Assembly: GCA_963169105.1 (NCBI GenBank) | Contig: OY720640.1 | Coordinates: 112,020,085-112,084,084, forward strand | Direction of reading: 5' to 3' | Origin: Ceriagrion tenellum | Lineage: Eukaryota; Arthropoda; Insecta; Odonata; Coenagrionidae | DNA length: 64,000 nt | Part shown: positions 24,090-35,560 of the stretch, piece by piece | How the letters are laid out: every line of letters begins with the position of its first letter | Numbering within the stretch: position 1 is the stretch's first letter | Position numbers and translations under genes: made by a program | Notes under the pieces: model-generated | What the model was told of the DNA's origin: nothing | What the model saw: only the letters and a program-made list of their open reading frames with translations | Database searches by the model: none

Positions 24090-24581
24090 AGCTAAGCTTT
24101 AAATAAATTCAAAACGAAGAATGTTTTGACGAAGTTATCAATATCTTACGAACTCCAACTACTACGATAGATCAGATTATAACAATAGTATGTAAGAAAC
24201 AGATTGTAGAAAAGAGAGGTTAAAAATGTCTATTTTCCCACGATCGGTAATAGACCATATTGGCTGCGTTGAGACTTTTAAGTAGGTAAGTTGACAGTTA
24301 GTGCAGCTGATTTGTTCATATTCCCACTAATGCAAGTTTTTAAATCTGATAAGTAGTGCAAGCACCATGTTTTGCATGTTCTCTTTATGAATTTTATGCC
24401 ACGTTTTCATTGTTACATTATGGTTTATTTTAGTTGCTTCTGTAGCATTTGTAGAATACCAATAGTGTGGTGCTAGTTGTTGAATGTAAATATCTTTACT
24501 CTATTTCATATTGGTGATAAGTCATCCCCTTCCAAACACTCTTGTGGTGGCTTGCAGGGTAATAAGTAAATGTAGATGTAA
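24090..24581 (+). mobile_element. LINE-A copy, RT end and 3' UTR
   Basis: Contains the VINILRTPTT-like end of the RT frame and FPRSVIDHIG-like text, then a 3' UTR and CCTTCCAAACACTCTTGTGG...GCAGGG with an AAATGTAGATGTA tail. Confidence 0.75.
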
Positions 24582-25579
24582 GTTGAAGAAACCTTGTCTA
24601 TCCAGCAGGTATTTACATCAGAAAAAAGTATAATTTGTCAAAAGATCGCCATCAATGATCAAGATGCACTTGCTGACTATTCAAGCATGACTATGCCAAC
24701 TATTTGATATAGCCAATCTGATAAAACATACGATAAGTCTTCTCTTTCCCAGTGTGTTCACATGAAGTTCCACGTAGTTGAATCTGTCACTATCTTCTTT
24801 GTAGACGCATTTCCGACTTCTTGAAAATGAGGAAAAAATACTATTCGCTCTAAGCGTCTAAGTTTTTGCAGTGTTTCCTAATCCAAGAAGGGCACGTGCG
24901 TGATTCACAACCATTGCGTGATGGACGTAATCTGATAATTACCGCTTGGAATAATGGCCAAGAGGAATTAGTCGTATCCGCGTAGGCTCTCCTCGAAGAA
25001 CATTCGGAATGCTGAGCCAAGGACGATTTTATTGTTACACCAAATGATTGATGGTGTTACGCAACGACCGCTGACACTACCACCATGACCCAGGCTAATT
25101 AGAATGTTTTTAACTTTTTTGGCGACTCTATTAAATAAAAAGGAGGAAAAATGTGCCCATGTACGCGCCCGGTTGAATTCAAACAAAGCGAAGATGTATC
25201 AAGGTTAAAGGCAATAATGAATACGCTTCTTTTCACTTCGATTGTTAAAGCTGTTGCTTCATCACAAAAGTCATTAAAAGGGCTCGGTCGGGAAAATTGA
25301 CCAACCGAAAGAAAGGATAGTCATTAAATAGGTAGATAGGACAAAATTAATAGAGCGAGCCGGTGGCAAATGTTCTTTCAGAAATATCGCCACATCTTGT
25401 CTTGACAGTGACATTTTTTTCATTTTTTCGGCTCTTCCATCGCTGAGAATGGCAAAAACCTTCGACGTCTCGTCTCACTTGATCCTTTAGCACTTGCCCA
25501 AGTGTCCCGAAATCTAACCGCACCTAGGCCATCTGGAGCTATCTCTCCTCTCTAATCCTCTCCAGGAAAAACTCCCCTC
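24582..25579. other. Spacer
   Basis: No gene, domain or repeat recognised between two LINE-A copies. Confidence 0.35.
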
Positions 25580-26575
25580 AGTACAGTTATTACGTACAAA
25601 ATAACCAATTAGATACTATAGAATCTGTAAAATACCTCAAGGTTAAACTAACTGATAATTTCTTGTGGAGTAAACATATTCAGAAAATAACTGGTTAGGT
25701 TAATAATACATTATGATTTGTAAAAGAGTACTAGGAGGTGCGACAATAAAGTTAGAGAAATCAGCTACCTCTCCCTTGGTAGATCCCACTTAGAATACGC
25801 TGCCAATTTGTGGGACCCACATGAGATTATAAAGAGAGGCTTATAAACAGAGTTGAAACGCATGCAGAGAAGACCAGCAAGGTACATAAAAGGCCGTTAT
25901 GATGGTCTCGTTTGTGTGACTGACCTCTTGCAACGTCTTAGATGGGAATCGATTTCAGACCGTCGATTGAAATTAGACTCAGTCGTTTAAGTGAACTGAA
26001 CACCAATTTATTTTCAGAAGAAGCTATCAATATCTTACGAACAATAACGTACTAAGGAAGGACACATCATGAGGTTAAATCAGGGAAATATATTGTAGAA
26101 CAGAAAGTTAACTTGTTGTTTTTCTCGCGATCTATAAGAGACAAAAATGGCTACGTTTAGACTAGGAAGTAGGTTAGTTGACAGTTAATGTAGCTGAATA
26201 TTTCATATGAACCCTAATACATGTTTCAAAATCTACCGAGTAGTGCTAACAACATGTTTTACGATTTTTCTGCATGACTTTTTTGTCACGTTTTCATAGT
26301 TACATTATAGAATATTTTAGTGGTTTCTGTAGCACTTGTAGTTAGCAAGTGAAATATAGTTAGAGTAGTCTGTAGTGCATGATGCATGTAATAACAACCA
26401 ATAATCCCTTCCTTATTGTGTAGATACTAACCATCTAGCTTCATGTGACCCTATTTTCTAGCATGGCTCATTTAAATATCCTAGTTGCATGTCAATAGTG
26501 CATGTTTGGTGATCGTCACCCCCTGCCACACACCCTCGTGGTGGCTCGCAGGGTATTACGTAGATGTAGATGTAG
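25580..26575 (+). mobile_element. LINE-A copy, partly chimeric
   Basis: Starts with an ESVKYLKVKLTDNFLWSKHI-like block, then CVTDLLQRLRWESISDRRL, both from the RT C-terminal third, with several stops. At about 26,345 the sequence changes from one 3' UTR type to another (AGTGAAATATAGTTAGAGTA...), identical to the 16.4 and 27.7 kb copies, and ends in the standard hairpin and (ATGTAG) tail at 26,575. The switch suggests insertion of a short 3' fragment or recombination between subfamilies. Confidence 0.75.
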
Positions 26576-27005
26576 TCGTTAATATTTCACGAGCACTTAC
26601 TTACTACGGTAGATCATATCATGAGAAAAAATGAAAAAATAGATTGTAGAACAGACAGGTTTAAAATGTCATTTTTTCCGCGATTGATAAGAGACCATAA
26701 ACGCTGCGTTAGGACTTCGAAATAAATACGTTAGTAGCAAGTATAGCTGATAAATTGATGTCCTCCTTAATGGATGTTCCTAAAGCTGCCGAATAGTGCT
26801 ACCACCATGTTTTGCATGTCTCTTGCATGAATTATTTATCATGTATTGAGTTCATAGATTAATTTAGTAGTTTCTGTAGCATTTGTAGCCTGTCGATAGT
26901 TTAGTGTTTGGTGAGAGTTAATTTCTGCACTGTGGTGCATGTTGGTTATAAGTCAGCCCCTGCCAAACAATCTTGAGGTAACTTGCATGATAGCATGTAG
27001 AAATA
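26576..27005 (+). mobile_element. LINE-A copy, 3' portion
   Basis: Starts just after the previous tail with VVNISRALTYYGRS-like text and the DCRTDRFKMSFFPRLIRDH block, then a 3' UTR and an eroded hairpin (CCCCTGCCAAACAATC...) at about 26,956-26,990. Confidence 0.7.
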
Positions 27006-27510
27006 GGCTTAGGACTAGCTTCAGATGTAGATCGAATACTAATGAGAGCAGCACGATTAGCCAAAAATTGTTACGATAAACATACCAGTGTCACTGAATT
27101 GTTCAGGGATTAAGAATGGGAATTTATCATGATAGAAATTATCACAGGCATAAGATTAAGGAATTGATTGCAAAACCGATAGATTTACAATGTCATTTAT
27201 TACACGTACAATAAAGGACCATAACAGCTACGATTGGTCAGTCCTAGGATACTTTGACCCTCACTAGGTAAAGCAGGTTTTGCCGTTCATCTACATCTAA
27301 ATCTACATCTACATCTACGTCATACCCTGCAAGCCACCCAAAGGGTGTGTGGCAGGGCTCTTGTGCTGAAGATCTTGATATCAACTTTTGCAACTAACCA
27401 CACATGAAATTTCAGGCATGTAATGGCTCTTGCATGAATTAGTACCTTGCAGTACTATTTATCAGTCGCATTAATAATACTAACCAGGAGTTGTATCTTA
27501 AATAGTTCGA
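27006..27510 (+). mobile_element. LINE-A copy (subfamily II), split by a small insertion
   Basis: GACTAGCTTCAGATGTAGAT ... resembles 32,042 onwards. The copy runs to about 27,285, is interrupted by a minus-strand LINE-A tail fragment, and resumes at about 27,385 (ACTAACCACACATGAAATTT) through the ATTAATAATACTAACCAG segment. Confidence 0.65.
27291..27358 (-). mobile_element. Minimal LINE-A insertion: tail plus hairpin only
   Basis: Only the CTACATCTA repeats and the hairpin CCCTGCAAGCCACCC/GGGTGTGTGGCAGGG are present, about 68 bp, in antisense orientation inside another LINE-A copy. This is an extreme 5' truncation. Confidence 0.7.
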
Positions 27511-28100
27511 ACTAGGATGGGAATTACTATCAGAACGCAGGTTAAAATTTAGGTTAAACCTTTTAAGTAAATTCGAAACAGAGTTGTTCACAGATGACGT
27601 TAGATATATATTGAGAACCCCAGCGTATTATGCTAGGTTTGATCATATTAACAAGATTAGAGAGATAGATTGTGGTACCGATGGATTTAAAATGTCATTT
27701 TTCCCTCGTACTATAAGAGAGAACAATAGGCAGCGTAGCAAAGGGATAGGTAGGTGAAATATGGTTAGAGTAGTCTGTAGTGCATGATGCATGTAATAAC
27801 AACCAATAATCCCTTTCTTATTATGTGGATGCTAACCATCTAGCTCCATGTGACCCTATTATCTAGCATATCTCCCTTAAATATCCTAGTTGCATGTCAA
27901 TAGTGCATGTATGGTGATCTTCACCCCCTGCCACACACCCTCATGGTGGCTCGCAGGGTATCACGTAGATGTAGACGTAGATGTAGTGTAGCACATTTTC
28001 ATTCTGACTGATTTTGGCCTGCGCCTGGAATCCCAGAGAACATGCACGGATCTGATTTCAGCTGGGATGAGTGCCATACAGTCTAATGGTAGCTTGAACG
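27511..28100 (+). mobile_element. LINE-A copy, RT end, 3' UTR and tail
   Basis: ELGWELLSERRLKFRLNLL-like text begins at 27,515, followed by the CRTDRFKMSFFPRTIRENN block, the 3' UTR and the hairpin CCCCTGCCACACACCCTCAT...GCAGGG with a GTAGATGTAGACGTAGATG tail ending about 27,985. A further 100 bp (CTGACTGATTTTGGCCTGCG...) matches the subfamily II 3' UTR and may belong to the split copy upstream. Confidence 0.8.
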
Positions 28101-28660
28101 GTTTTCCGAGATTTAGATACACAGTTAACGAAATTCTGTACTCCTCCCACACCCCGCTTTTAGACTTTTTTCCTTTCTCACCATAGTCTCCCTGAGGGGC
28201 TTCCCCTAACCTTACACCTCTCCCCGTGCCTTGAGTTGTCACGAGGACGGTGGGGCTTCCAAACTTTCCTTCCCACTCCACCCTTGCATTCCCAGATACT
28301 TCATTCTTCCTCCCCCTCCAGGTCTGAAAGTCACGAGCTCATTAGGTTTCCCAAATATCCCTTTTCCACTAAACCCTTTCACTCCCGGAACCAACCATCT
28401 CCCCCTCCATTCGGTCATTCCTTCCAACTCCCAAGATTCTGCCGCACAGCCCCGCAAGCTATCCACTGCTGCCTCCCTAATCCACCATCCATCTTCCCTC
28501 TTCCACCTCTACCTCCCGAAAATATTTGTGGGCCTACATAGCCTTCATCTTCTGCGATAAATATACCTGATGACGACATGCCACGTTGAGATCCGAGTAG
28601 TCATGAAATAAATCCATTTGGAATAACTAAGTTCTGTTTTTATTTACAATATTATGTAAG
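28101..28660. other. Pyrimidine-rich stretch with a PLE-like tail motif
   Basis: 28,140-28,530 is strongly pyrimidine-rich on the plus strand, which creates overlapping Pro/Ser/Leu-rich frames of about 100 residues in two frames. I regard these as compositional. At 28,567 CTGATGACGACATGCCACGT followed by TGAGATCC and an AATAAA sequence resembles the CTGATGA tails of Penelope-like elements. Confidence 0.35.
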
Positions 28661-28865
28661 TTATGTCAAGTCATGCTTGAGACAACGGAGCCTTCAGCAA
28701 CCTTTAACCTCTCATCATCTCTTCCTTTCCTATAATCTACCTTCTCTACTTATCTCTCCAAAGTTTCCTTTCTCTTATTCCATACCTTATACTCCCTCAT
28801 TTGCATTTCTTTCGGTCAGAATTTTCCATTATTATTCACACCCATATCTCAAACACCTGTAGAAT
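28661..28865 (-). mobile_element. LINE-B C-terminal fragment
   Basis: On the minus strand it starts with a QVFEIWV block, the same phrase as in the other LINE-B C-terminal fragments, and decays quickly. Confidence 0.45.
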
Positions 28866-28927
28866 ATTTCCGCCTTTTTTCCTCAAAGTCCAATTTTTTG
28901 CAAACACAAGGCTGTATTCCACATTAA

Positions 28928-29077
28928 GCTCGAAGCTCCATGTGACCCTATAGTGACCCTAGCATGTTTCATTTAAATATCCTAGTTGCATGTCAATAGT
29001 GCATGTTTGGTGATCTTCACCCACTGCCACACACCCTCGCGGTGGCTCGCAGGGTATTATGTAGATGTAGATGTAGA
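28928..29077 (+). mobile_element. LINE-A 3' end, 5'-truncated
   Basis: About 150 bp: CATGTGACCCTA...CTAGTTGCATGTCAATAGTG, then the hairpin and GTAGATGTAGATGTAGAC tail. Very similar to 16.5 and 26.5 kb. Confidence 0.85.
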
Positions 29078-29695
29078 CACAGGATGGAGAAGGCTGAGAA
29101 CAATGTATATACATATAAAGTAATTATGCATCATAATACCGTACTGAATAATTTCATCAGATTCAGGCGAGATATCGTGGAAGTTCATCATATCAAAACA
29201 GAAACAACAATTGCAGAAAAAACAATTTTTCACAAGATATACGTATCTTGTGAAGAGGTGCTACTGTCGTTTATGTTACTATAACTGTTCTGCATAGTAA
29301 AATGACAATTCCACCTTAGAGTAAAATGTAATGATTTAATGGTAAATATAATTTACAGTTAACGTTTACAAGGGCATTGTACTCAGACTGATCTGTCCAC
29401 TCCATAACTCTCATTGAACACTCCATAGTGAGAAATTTCCGGTTCTACTCCGAAAACTACTGGACAACTTTATTCAAGAAAAACACAACAATAGCAAATA
29501 ATTACAGCGAACAATCTTTTGTAAAAAGTGCTTGTGGATATACACCAAACAATGATGATTTCTCATCACAATGCCTTACCTAGATGCTGCAACGGATCGC
29601 ACACTACGAGCCCGAGAAATTATACAACTCCGTAAATGGCAATCATCCTCATATCACGCTCCGCAACTTTTATGTACATATCGTTTGACTCACTT
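29078..29695. other. Spacer upstream of promoter-like region
   Basis: AT-rich with no recognised feature. The 93-residue frame that crosses 29,003-29,284 starts inside the LINE-A tail and is probably chance. Confidence 0.35.
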
Positions 29696-29704
29696 GGGTT
29701 TTCG

Positions 29705-29850
29705 CTAGACAAGGGGGGGGGGAGGAGATACCTACGTCACAGCGTGGGAACGTCTTTCCCAGATACCTCGTCCGGGGAGGATAAGGGAACGGTTGGGCAG
29801 ACGCGGCTCGCGGTCGGGAAATATAAATAAAACTCAGGAGTCCCCTGAGA
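29705..29850 (+). promoter_or_regulatory. Candidate TATA promoter of a distal first exon
   Basis: The sequence rises sharply in GC content from about 29,705, with a GGGGGGGGG run. A clean TATA box (TATAAATA) lies at 29,822-29,829. A start site would be expected near 29,850. The following 140 bp contain no ATG and end in a consensus splice donor. This is the arrangement of a non-coding first exon. No transcript evidence is available. Confidence 0.5.
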
Positions 29851-29990
29851 GAGGAAGTCATATCGCGGATACCTGCCGAAGACGCAGCTTTTGCTCGCCA
29901 TCGAAAGAACCCGGAGCTCAAAGGCGACTCTCTGCAGCGAAAGGGATCGAACGTGTGGCACTCACAGTCCTTCTGCGTCCGGAATCGGGA
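29850..29990 (+). other. Candidate non-coding first exon with GTGAGT donor
   Basis: About 140 bp downstream of the TATA box, GC-rich, with no ATG on the plus strand, ending GGGAG and then GTGAGTGTA (donor at 29,991). The nearest plus-strand exon with a good acceptor and immediate start codon is the secapin-like exon at 40,691, which would make an intron of about 10.7 kb. Pairing them is inference. The exon could serve another gene outside the window. Confidence 0.4.
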
Positions 29991-30121
29991 GGTGAGTGTA
30001 AAGACAGAAGAGCAAAAATAATAGGCTTAGGATCACATTGAATTTTTTCCCTTAGATTTCTGTAGCAAACTTAATTTACATACAGATTAACGTAAAACTT
30101 GTATACGTTTACCACTAGCTC

Positions 30122-30252
30122 TTTCGTGCCTCGCGACGGCTATAGCCGACGTGAATTTTCTAATGCAAACCAACGAATGTTGGCTATGACTGACGGAGAA
30201 AAACTAACGCAAAAGACTTGATTTCGGCTATAGTCAACGCGAGATTCGGGAA
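30122..30252. mobile_element. Short MITE-like inverted repeat
   Basis: CTCGCGACGGCTATAGCCGA (30,130) and, from the other end inverted, CTCGCGTTGACTATAGCCGA (30,245) form imperfect terminal repeats of about 30 bp around a 70-bp centre. Confidence 0.55.
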
Positions 30253-31959
30253 GTGATCGACACGGGAGCAATAATCCCAGGTATGGAGGAAGACTTTGCG
30301 ATCTAGCTTAGCGACAGCCCTGATCCATTCCTGAGCAAGTGAGCTGGACCCTCCGCCTCATTGGTAGCCCTCCTTGCTGGATCAATCCGTGGTTAATTTA
30401 TTTGTATCTGAAATGGTTTTTGGAGGCAATGATTTTTTGTACACTACAAAACTGTTAACCTAGAAATGAATTATTTGTTTTTTCTAAGTGTTAGCAAATT
30501 GAAAACAAAATTCTAGCGTGGATACTAACGGAGTTCTTAATTAATCGGATTAATTTGGTGTAATAATAGATAAATATTAAATTTTTAATATTAACGCTAT
30601 AATTTAGATTAAAATTGCAAAACGCTCAGAATAAAATTATGAATTCATTTAAATTTATAAATTCTTGAAGTTTACAGCAAAGGGTTCTTTTAAAAAACCA
30701 CCGCTAATGCAGCAAATTTACAGCGGCCTCCTGCTGAGAGAGGGGCTGCTAAGTGTTGGGGGGTCGAGCCGAGTGCCCGGGGGTAGGGCACGGTATCCCG
30801 CTGAGTGGAGTTCCAAAACGGGCGAAAGGCATACCTGAGCGATTCGTTGCCACGAGAGAGCTACGCAGAGAGGAGTACAGAAAATTCTCATGCTACTCGT
30901 AGCAGGGGAAGTATTTTCCTTCGACAGGCTTCGGAGCAGCCCCAGGAAACTTGCCTTTTGAGCATGTTCCAATTTTGAAGCCGTTTCAACCATTTAGCCT
31001 GTAGAGGCGCCACTAGTCAAAAAGCCCAGCCGTAGCCAAATGATCCCCGTATTTTCACTGGATTCTCGCAAATGTCAGGGCGATATTTATTAATAATCGG
31101 ATAAATATCGTTAACGCAGATAAGCTTTAAACATTAATCAACTCTCGAGAAATATAATATAATGCTGGTATAGGTAGAAATAAGAATATCATTCGTAGAA
31201 GATTAGGATTTGTTTCAACAGGAGTGAACAAGACGTATGCCTTCCCACTCATTCACTTTAGTGCCTTTTTTTAGGCATTCTTTCTTGCTTCTCTGTTCTC
31301 ATTGAAAATATTGCATCCCAAGATATTGGTGGTTGAAGCAAAAATACAAATATGCTACTGCTAAAGCGCCGGATGAGTCCAAGTGTTAATTCCCAAAAGC
31401 CTTTAATAGATAATTAACATTTCACCAATTGAGCATTTAGGATTGGTTTACCGTTGAAAATAGCTAATTTAAAGTAATGAGGATAGCTCTAGTTGATAGA
31501 AGTAAAAGTTGAGATCTGGAAATTGAAAAAATATTATTTAAAAACTATTCTAATGGAATGAATAGCAGAGTAGGATAGCACCATTCAGCCTTCAATTAGT
31601 ATGAAGAAGTTGGAGGATCACCCTCAACTGGCATTTTCTTTCTCTAAAATGGCTTTTGCACATAGAAGAATGAGTTCCTACAAATAAAAAAAACATGTTA
31701 GACATAATGAAAACTTGTGGCAATAAATAACGTAATAAAATGTTTAATGTTCCCAGATTGCATTTTGCCAACGCAGAAGCATTGGTATACCCAAGTTAAT
31801 AAGAATTTGAGAGAAGGTAAAGTATAGTTATAGCTAGAAAACTAAAGGTGTGATATACACTGTTCTCAAGTGCTGTAAAATTTGGCCACTTTTTTCTTCT
31901 TCCTGTTTATTCTGGGCTTTTACCTATTACCACGAAGAACAAACTTCTGCATCATAAAG
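30253..31959. other. Spacer with a GC-rich patch
   Basis: 30,718-31,040 is GC-rich compared with its surroundings and carries a 91-residue minus-strand frame with no recognised motif. It may be a TE fragment ending in GGCGCCACTAGTC. The remainder is AT-rich with no feature. Confidence 0.35.
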
Positions 31960-32815
31960 CGTATGAAGTAAGGAGCGATGTTATTTTTCTCTCGTGAGAC
32001 CCCATTTGGAGTACGCCGCTAGGATATGGGACCCTTAAGAAGTAGGACTAGTTTCAGATATAGATCGAATTCAATGGAGGGAAGCTAGATTTATTTAAAA
32101 GTGTTATGGTAAAATTAGTAATGTTACTAAATTGTTGCGGGAATTAGGGTGGGAATCTCTGTCTGATCGAATGGAAAAAAATAGATATCCAATCATTGCA
32201 TTTAACATGCGGTGGAAAAAAATAGGTTTAATCTTTTACGAAAATTTGATGTAAACTACTTTTTGCCAGACGTTCAAATTATGTTGCTAGAGCCAAATTA
32301 TTATGGTAGAAACGATAACAGGCATGAGAATAAGGAAATAGACTGCAGAACCAATAGATTCAAAATGTCAATTTTTCCACGCTGAATAAGGGACCATAAT
32401 AATTGTGATAGATCAATTCTAGGATACTTTGACCCTGACTAGGTAAGATACAGTTTTTCACATATGCAAAATATCATAACATAATTATTAGCTACTAACC
32501 TCGCATGTAAACTCCAACATGATATACTCTTGCATGATTTAGTACCTTCTAGACCTATTTATGTATCACAGTAATTATAGCCATTAGTCGTATCTTAAGT
32601 AGTGTACTGAATTGTATCATGTTTGTTCATGTGGCACTTTCCTAGTTTCTGGTCTGAAAACGTATAATTTTCCTAACTGCTTTTAGACTGCGCCTGGCAT
32701 TCCGTGGAACGTGCACGGTTCTAAATTCAGCTGAGATGAGGGCTTCACGCCTGGTCTGGAATCACCTTGTGCCAAACACCCTAGCTTTGGCTTGCACGAT
32801 AATTCGTAGATATAC
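31960..32815 (+). mobile_element. LINE-A copy (subfamily II), RT C-terminus and 3' end
   Basis: RPHLEYAARIWDP-like block at 32,000, then LLRELGWESLSDR, an RTFKLCC-like stretch and NRFKMSIFPR. The 3' UTR contains GTTTCTGGTCTGAAAACG and CGCCTGGCATTCCGTGG, and ends with an eroded hairpin (GTGCCAAACACCCTAGCTTT...) at 32,762-32,815. A short duplication of AATGGAAAAAAATAGAT-like sequence lies near 32,170-32,225. Confidence 0.75.
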
Positions 32816-33179
32816 ATATCACCAGACGAGATTTGGAGTTGATCTTGCCTTAGTCTTGTTTTCCAAGCTAAGGATTTGTTTCGGTATTTAGTCTCATACG
32901 GCGCTCTCACGTTTTGCCGCCGAATTCATAAAGTTTACTTTCTTAATTTAAAAACAGTTAGTTCAAGTTTTGACTTGTAAAAGATAGCTAAGATAAGTTA
33001 TATTTTTGTAAATTATTAAGATTTTAAATCGTTCCCTGTAGCGTTTTTTTAGCAGGAGTTTCATTCATTTGAGTATTGTACAAGCTAAATGGTAGGTTTT
33101 GAAGAGTCCTTATCCTTACGTCTCAAACTCTGGGACATATTCTAACTAACGTTAATGTAAATGGATAGCAGCGAGCGCT
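32816..33179. other. Spacer
   Basis: No feature recognised. Confidence 0.35.
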
Positions 33180-33520
33180 ATCTTGAATTTCTCATATCGT
33201 CTACCTTTTCTCATTTCATCCAGAATTTCTACTCTTTTTCTTACTATTTTCTTACAATTTCCTATCTTTTCCTCTATCATTACCCTCTTCAACATTCCCT
33301 TTCAATGCGTCCTCCATCCATCTCTTCTGCCACCTCCAAACCTCCGCCACCAGCTTCCTCTCCTCTACCACTATTATAATACCCAACTTGTTCGTCTACC
33401 TGACCACCTAGCTCACCCTTTTCACTCTTCTCCACACTTGCACGAACACCTTTCCATCCCAATGAACATATTTCCAAACGGTAAAGAACCACGCGCCATA
33501 TTTGAGTTTTGACCAGCGAT
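33180..33520 (-). mobile_element. LINE-B C-terminal fragment
   Basis: Minus-strand text includes a LEICSLGWKG-like stretch and, further on, GATGGATGGAGGACGCATTG, which is shared with the 56.4 kb fragment (GATGGATAGAGGACGCATTG), and AGACGATATGAGAAATT near the end. Frameshifted and non-functional. Confidence 0.55.
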
Positions 33521-34454
33521 TTCTTTCCATATCAGATACTCCCTACAGCCTATTCCTCATAAAAATTATTTCTTAATTACGGATGTTATAATTCGTATGA
33601 CAGTAAAGCATTTTTCCTGCTAAATACTCTCGAGAAAATAAAACTTCTCTAACTACTCATAGCATTCTCATTACTCCTGGAGCTTCACACGTTCCCGTTC
33701 CTCTCCTAATGCCAAGTTGGTTGTCACCCTACTATTCGTTTTCCTTATTCTCCAACCTTCTACATGTAATTCTAAGAAGTTTTTATACAGCGTGTTATAT
33801 TACTATTTTATCTTTAGTTCTCGAATGTTTTTGGGTTGTTACTCTTCGGCATAATTATCAATATTGTCTCAACGAAGTCCTCCAGGCACACTTTATCGTC
33901 ATCATTTCTTCAAACATGCGCAAACTCGTGTTTTAAATATGATTTCTATTGTTTTCACAGAATTATTCAAGCATACAATATGTGAATTTGTCCACAATTA
34001 TCGTTTTATAATCACTTAATTTCTCATTCATTCCCGAGTCTCTCCGCAGATTTTTGTGATATATAAGTTGTTTGGAAGACTTAGTAAAAATTGTGGCTCT
34101 TGTCATCTCAATATGTTTTATTATTTACATTTTCTGTGATGAATTTTTTGTTGAAAAGCACTCAACACAACTCTCTATGCGGGTAATAAATAATTGGTGA
34201 ATAATGCTAAATGGGTCGCTACTCCAAACTTAATGCTCTCTGGCATAAGCTCTCCAACTCTTTCCTCCAATTTACCTCAAGAGGTTCTGTTGGGTCGGAT
34301 TCAAATGAGTTATAATACACTTTTTTTACTTTTTTGAATGCCTACTAAATGAACAAATCCTCATGTTTGCCTGGTGGAAGAGAAGAAATATTGCACTTCG
34401 CTTCATGGATGAGAGGTCTTTTCATGAATGTATAACTCTGACAGAAGTTCACTT
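33521..34454. other. Spacer
   Basis: AT-rich, only chance-like frames. Confidence 0.35.
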
Positions 34455-35185
34455 CATCATCTATATCTACGTAATACCCAGCGGGATATCACGAGGGTGT
34501 GGCAGGGGGTGAAGATCACCAAACATGCACTATTGACATGCAACTAGGATATTTAAGGGAGACATGTTAGAGAACAGGGTCACATGCAGCTAGATGGTTA
34601 GTATCTACATAGTAATAAGAAAGGGACTATTGGTTGTTATTACATGCATCATGCACTACAGACTACTCTAACTATATTTCACCTACCTATCCCTTTGCTA
34701 CGCTGCCTATTGTTCTCTCTTATAGTACGCGGGAAAAATGACATTTTAAATCTATCGATACAACAATCTATCTCTCGAATCTTGTTAATCTGATCAAACC
34801 TAGCATAATACGCAGGGGTTCTTAATATATATCAAACGTCTTCTGTGAACAAATCGGTTTCGAATTCACGCAAAAGGTTTAACCTAAATTTTAACCTGCG
34901 TTCTGATAGTAATTCCCATTCTAGTTCTTCTATTAAAATCGTAACACTAATACAATTATCATAACGGCCTTTAACACATCCAGCCAATCTCCTTTGCACA
35001 CGCTCTAATTCTTTTATCTAACCTTCCTCGTACGGATCCCATATACTAGCGGCATATTCTAAATGAGGCCTGACAAGTGTAAAATAGCTTCTTTCTCGTT
35101 CTCTCTCATCGCATCAGCCTAGAATTCTTTTTACGAAGCCTAATCTACGGTTTGCTACTCTAGTTATTTCCCTGATGTGTTTCCT
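34455..35185 (-). mobile_element. LINE-A copy, RT C-terminus and 3' end
   Basis: Minus-strand copy: tail and hairpin (ATCTATATCTACGTAATACC ... GGTGTGGCAGGGGGTG) at 34,455-34,505, a 3' UTR identical in type to 16.4 and 27.7 kb, then the end of the RT frame reading back through RERCYFTLVRPHLEYAASIW-like sequence at about 35,040-35,110. 5'-truncated near 35,185. Confidence 0.85.
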
Positions 35186-35560
35186 ACTTTTGTACTCGAC
35201 CCTTTGTTTCATTTCTAAGACTAGGCACGAGATTTAAACTCGCAACTCTTTGGCATAAACTCACGGGATATTGACATATCAAAAGTTTATTAAGCAGGCT
35301 TCTAAAGCAGTTTCTAAAAATGCAATTATAAAAGGTAGCGGAATTTTCCCTGCTATCATATTTACGGGTTCTCTTAGTATATCCGGGCATTACGACGGCA
35401 GTTACTGCTGAAATGGATTCCTCTTTCAATTCCACATAACTCAAGGGCAAAACGATTATAAAGACTGATTTTTTTCAATCCTCAACTAGGTTAATTTTCT
35501 CAAAAGGATGACTGATTTATTCTTAAATGATGCACAAAATATATCTTACTGTCTACCTTC
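35186..35560. other. Spacer between LINE-A and PLE fragment
   Basis: No clear feature. A GAGATTTAAACTCGCAACTC sequence at 35,229 resembles an inverted tRNA B box but has no partner arms. Confidence 0.3.

Noticed and set aside
28231..28560. Two overlapping Pro/Ser-rich frames of about 100 residues
   Set aside because: Both arise from a pyrimidine-rich stretch, in different frames over the same bases, with no motif or splice support.
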